A DNA stretch of 11,907 nucleotides, taken from LCIL01 sp041480845. Its GTDB lineage: Bacteria; Patescibacteriota; Microgenomatia; UBA8517. The notes beneath the pieces are model-generated. The model searched no databases, was not told where the DNA came from, and saw nothing but the letters and a program-made list of their open reading frames with translations. Location of the stretch: positions 1 to 11,907 of the forward strand of contig JBGPAU010000020.1 in assembly GCA_041480845.1 (NCBI GenBank), in the 5' to 3' direction. The position numbers were made by a program, and so were the translations under genes. This document shows, in pieces, positions 11,388 to 11,907 of this stretch; the first letter of the stretch is position 1, and every line of letters starts with the position of its first letter.

Positions 11388-11907
11388 ACGAAAACCAGTA
11401 CTCGATTTAATAAAAAAAGGACGTGACCAGGGATTTCTCACCCAGGAGGAAATAATGGAGGTGTTCCCTGACGCCGAAGAAAGAGTACCCGAGCTCGATG
11501 ACTTTTATGAAAAGCTTTTGGGCGAGGGAATTGATGTTTTTGAATCAGTAACTCCCGGGGAAATTGAAAGCGACGAAAAGGCCAAAGAAAAACTGGACCG
11601 TGAGATTGAACTTCTGACAAAACTTGAGGGAATTGAATCCACAGACCCCGTCAGGCAATATCTTAGAGAAATCGGTAGGGTTCCGCTACTTCTCGCCGAG
11701 GATGAAGTCGAACTTGCCAAAAGATATGAAAAGGCCGACAAAAAAGCAAAGGACAAACTTACTGAGAGCAACTTAAGGCTGGTTGTTTCCATTGCCAAGA
11801 AATACATTGGCCGCGGTCTTTCACTTCTCGATTTAATCCAGGAAGGTAATCAAGGCCTAATACGTGCTGTTGAAAAGTATGACTGGAGAAAAGGATACAA
11901 GTTTTCA
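11383..11907 (+). CDS. rpoD: Primary sigma factor RpoD/SigA, N-terminal part (cut by right edge)
   Basis: 175 codons are visible and the frame is open to the edge. RpoD directs RNA polymerase to housekeeping promoters. Residues about 1-45 (LIKKGRDQGFLTQEEIMEVFP) resemble a short region 1.1. DPVRQYLREIGRVPLL is region 1.2. From about residue 123, TESNLRLVVSIAKKYIGRGLSLLDLIQEGNQGLIRAVEKYDWRKGYKFS is region 2.1-2.2, the core-polymerase-binding part. The window ends just before the usual TYATWWI of region 2.3, which melts the -10 box. An in-frame TAA at 11365 excludes longer starts. It lies 81 bases after dnaG. The promoter-like box is farther from the start than for other genes here and the start codon is in a hairpin, so expression may be controlled. 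Confidence 0.96.
   Translation, partial: MIRKPVLDLIKKGRDQGFLTQEEIMEVFPDAEERVPELDDFYEKLLGEGIDVFESVTPGEIESDEKAKEKLDREIELLTKLEGIESTDPVRQYLREIGRVPLLLAEDEVELAKRYEKADKKAKDKLTESNLRLVVSIAKKYIGRGLSLLDLIQEGNQGLIRAVEKYDWRKGYKFS

Noticed and set aside
1..11907. CRISPR array, transposon, prophage or toxin-antitoxin module
   Set aside because: I found no spaced direct repeats, transposase, integrase, phage structural genes or convincing toxin/antitoxin pair.

Overview
The window looks like chromosomal DNA from a Candidate Phyla Radiation (Patescibacteria) bacterium, possibly a Microgenomates or Katanobacteria relative. The basis is compact gene packing, moderate-to-low GC, several small membrane proteins of kinds I associate with CPR genomes (a TrbC/VirB2-like pilin, a DUF5657-like protein, PH-like two-helix membrane proteins), and core genes with few or no Shine-Dalgarno sites. 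TGA is used as an ordinary stop (for example at the ends of the SpoIID-like gene and smpB), which argues against the UGA-recoding Gracilibacteria/Absconditabacteria. The lineage is an inference from gene style; no marker phylogeny was possible.

Layout. 1-516 (minus): a pilin-like secreted/membrane protein running off the left edge, divergent from 579-2378, a coiled-coil plus SpoIID-like cell-wall protein. 2397-5082: three tightly packed genes (PH-like membrane protein, DUF5657-like protein, and a large protein with a PP2C-like domain, one membrane helix and a beta-propeller). 5099-6567: smpB, ssrA (tmRNA) and comF, with the comF start codon touching the last base of tmRNA. 6600-8738: six tRNA genes (four Ser, two Arg) interleaved with a second PH-like/two-helix membrane protein and two adjacent NUDIX genes; the second NUDIX gene ends inside a tRNA-Arg gene. 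8781-9488: an endonuclease/exonuclease/phosphatase-family protein. 9499-11301: dnaG primase. 11383 to the right edge: the start of rpoD, giving the dnaG-rpoD order of the macromolecular synthesis operon.

How it fits together. SmpB and tmRNA form the trans-translation ribosome-rescue system. DnaG and RpoD supply replication priming and the main sigma factor. The SpoIID-like protein, the pilin-like protein and the PP2C/propeller operon are envelope functions. The most striking non-coding pattern is that TATAAT-like boxes sit about 6-11 bases before most unlinked start codons, and the same distance before the mature 5' ends of two tRNAs. This implies leaderless mRNAs and tRNA precursors with almost no 5' leader. 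The region is mainly housekeeping. I do not see a CRISPR array, transposon or phage module. The points most worth following are the leaderless promoter layout, the PP2C-like/propeller membrane protein, the permuted SpoIID domain, the gene-RNA junctions at comF and the NUDIX/tRNA-Arg overlap, and the hairpin over the rpoD start codon.
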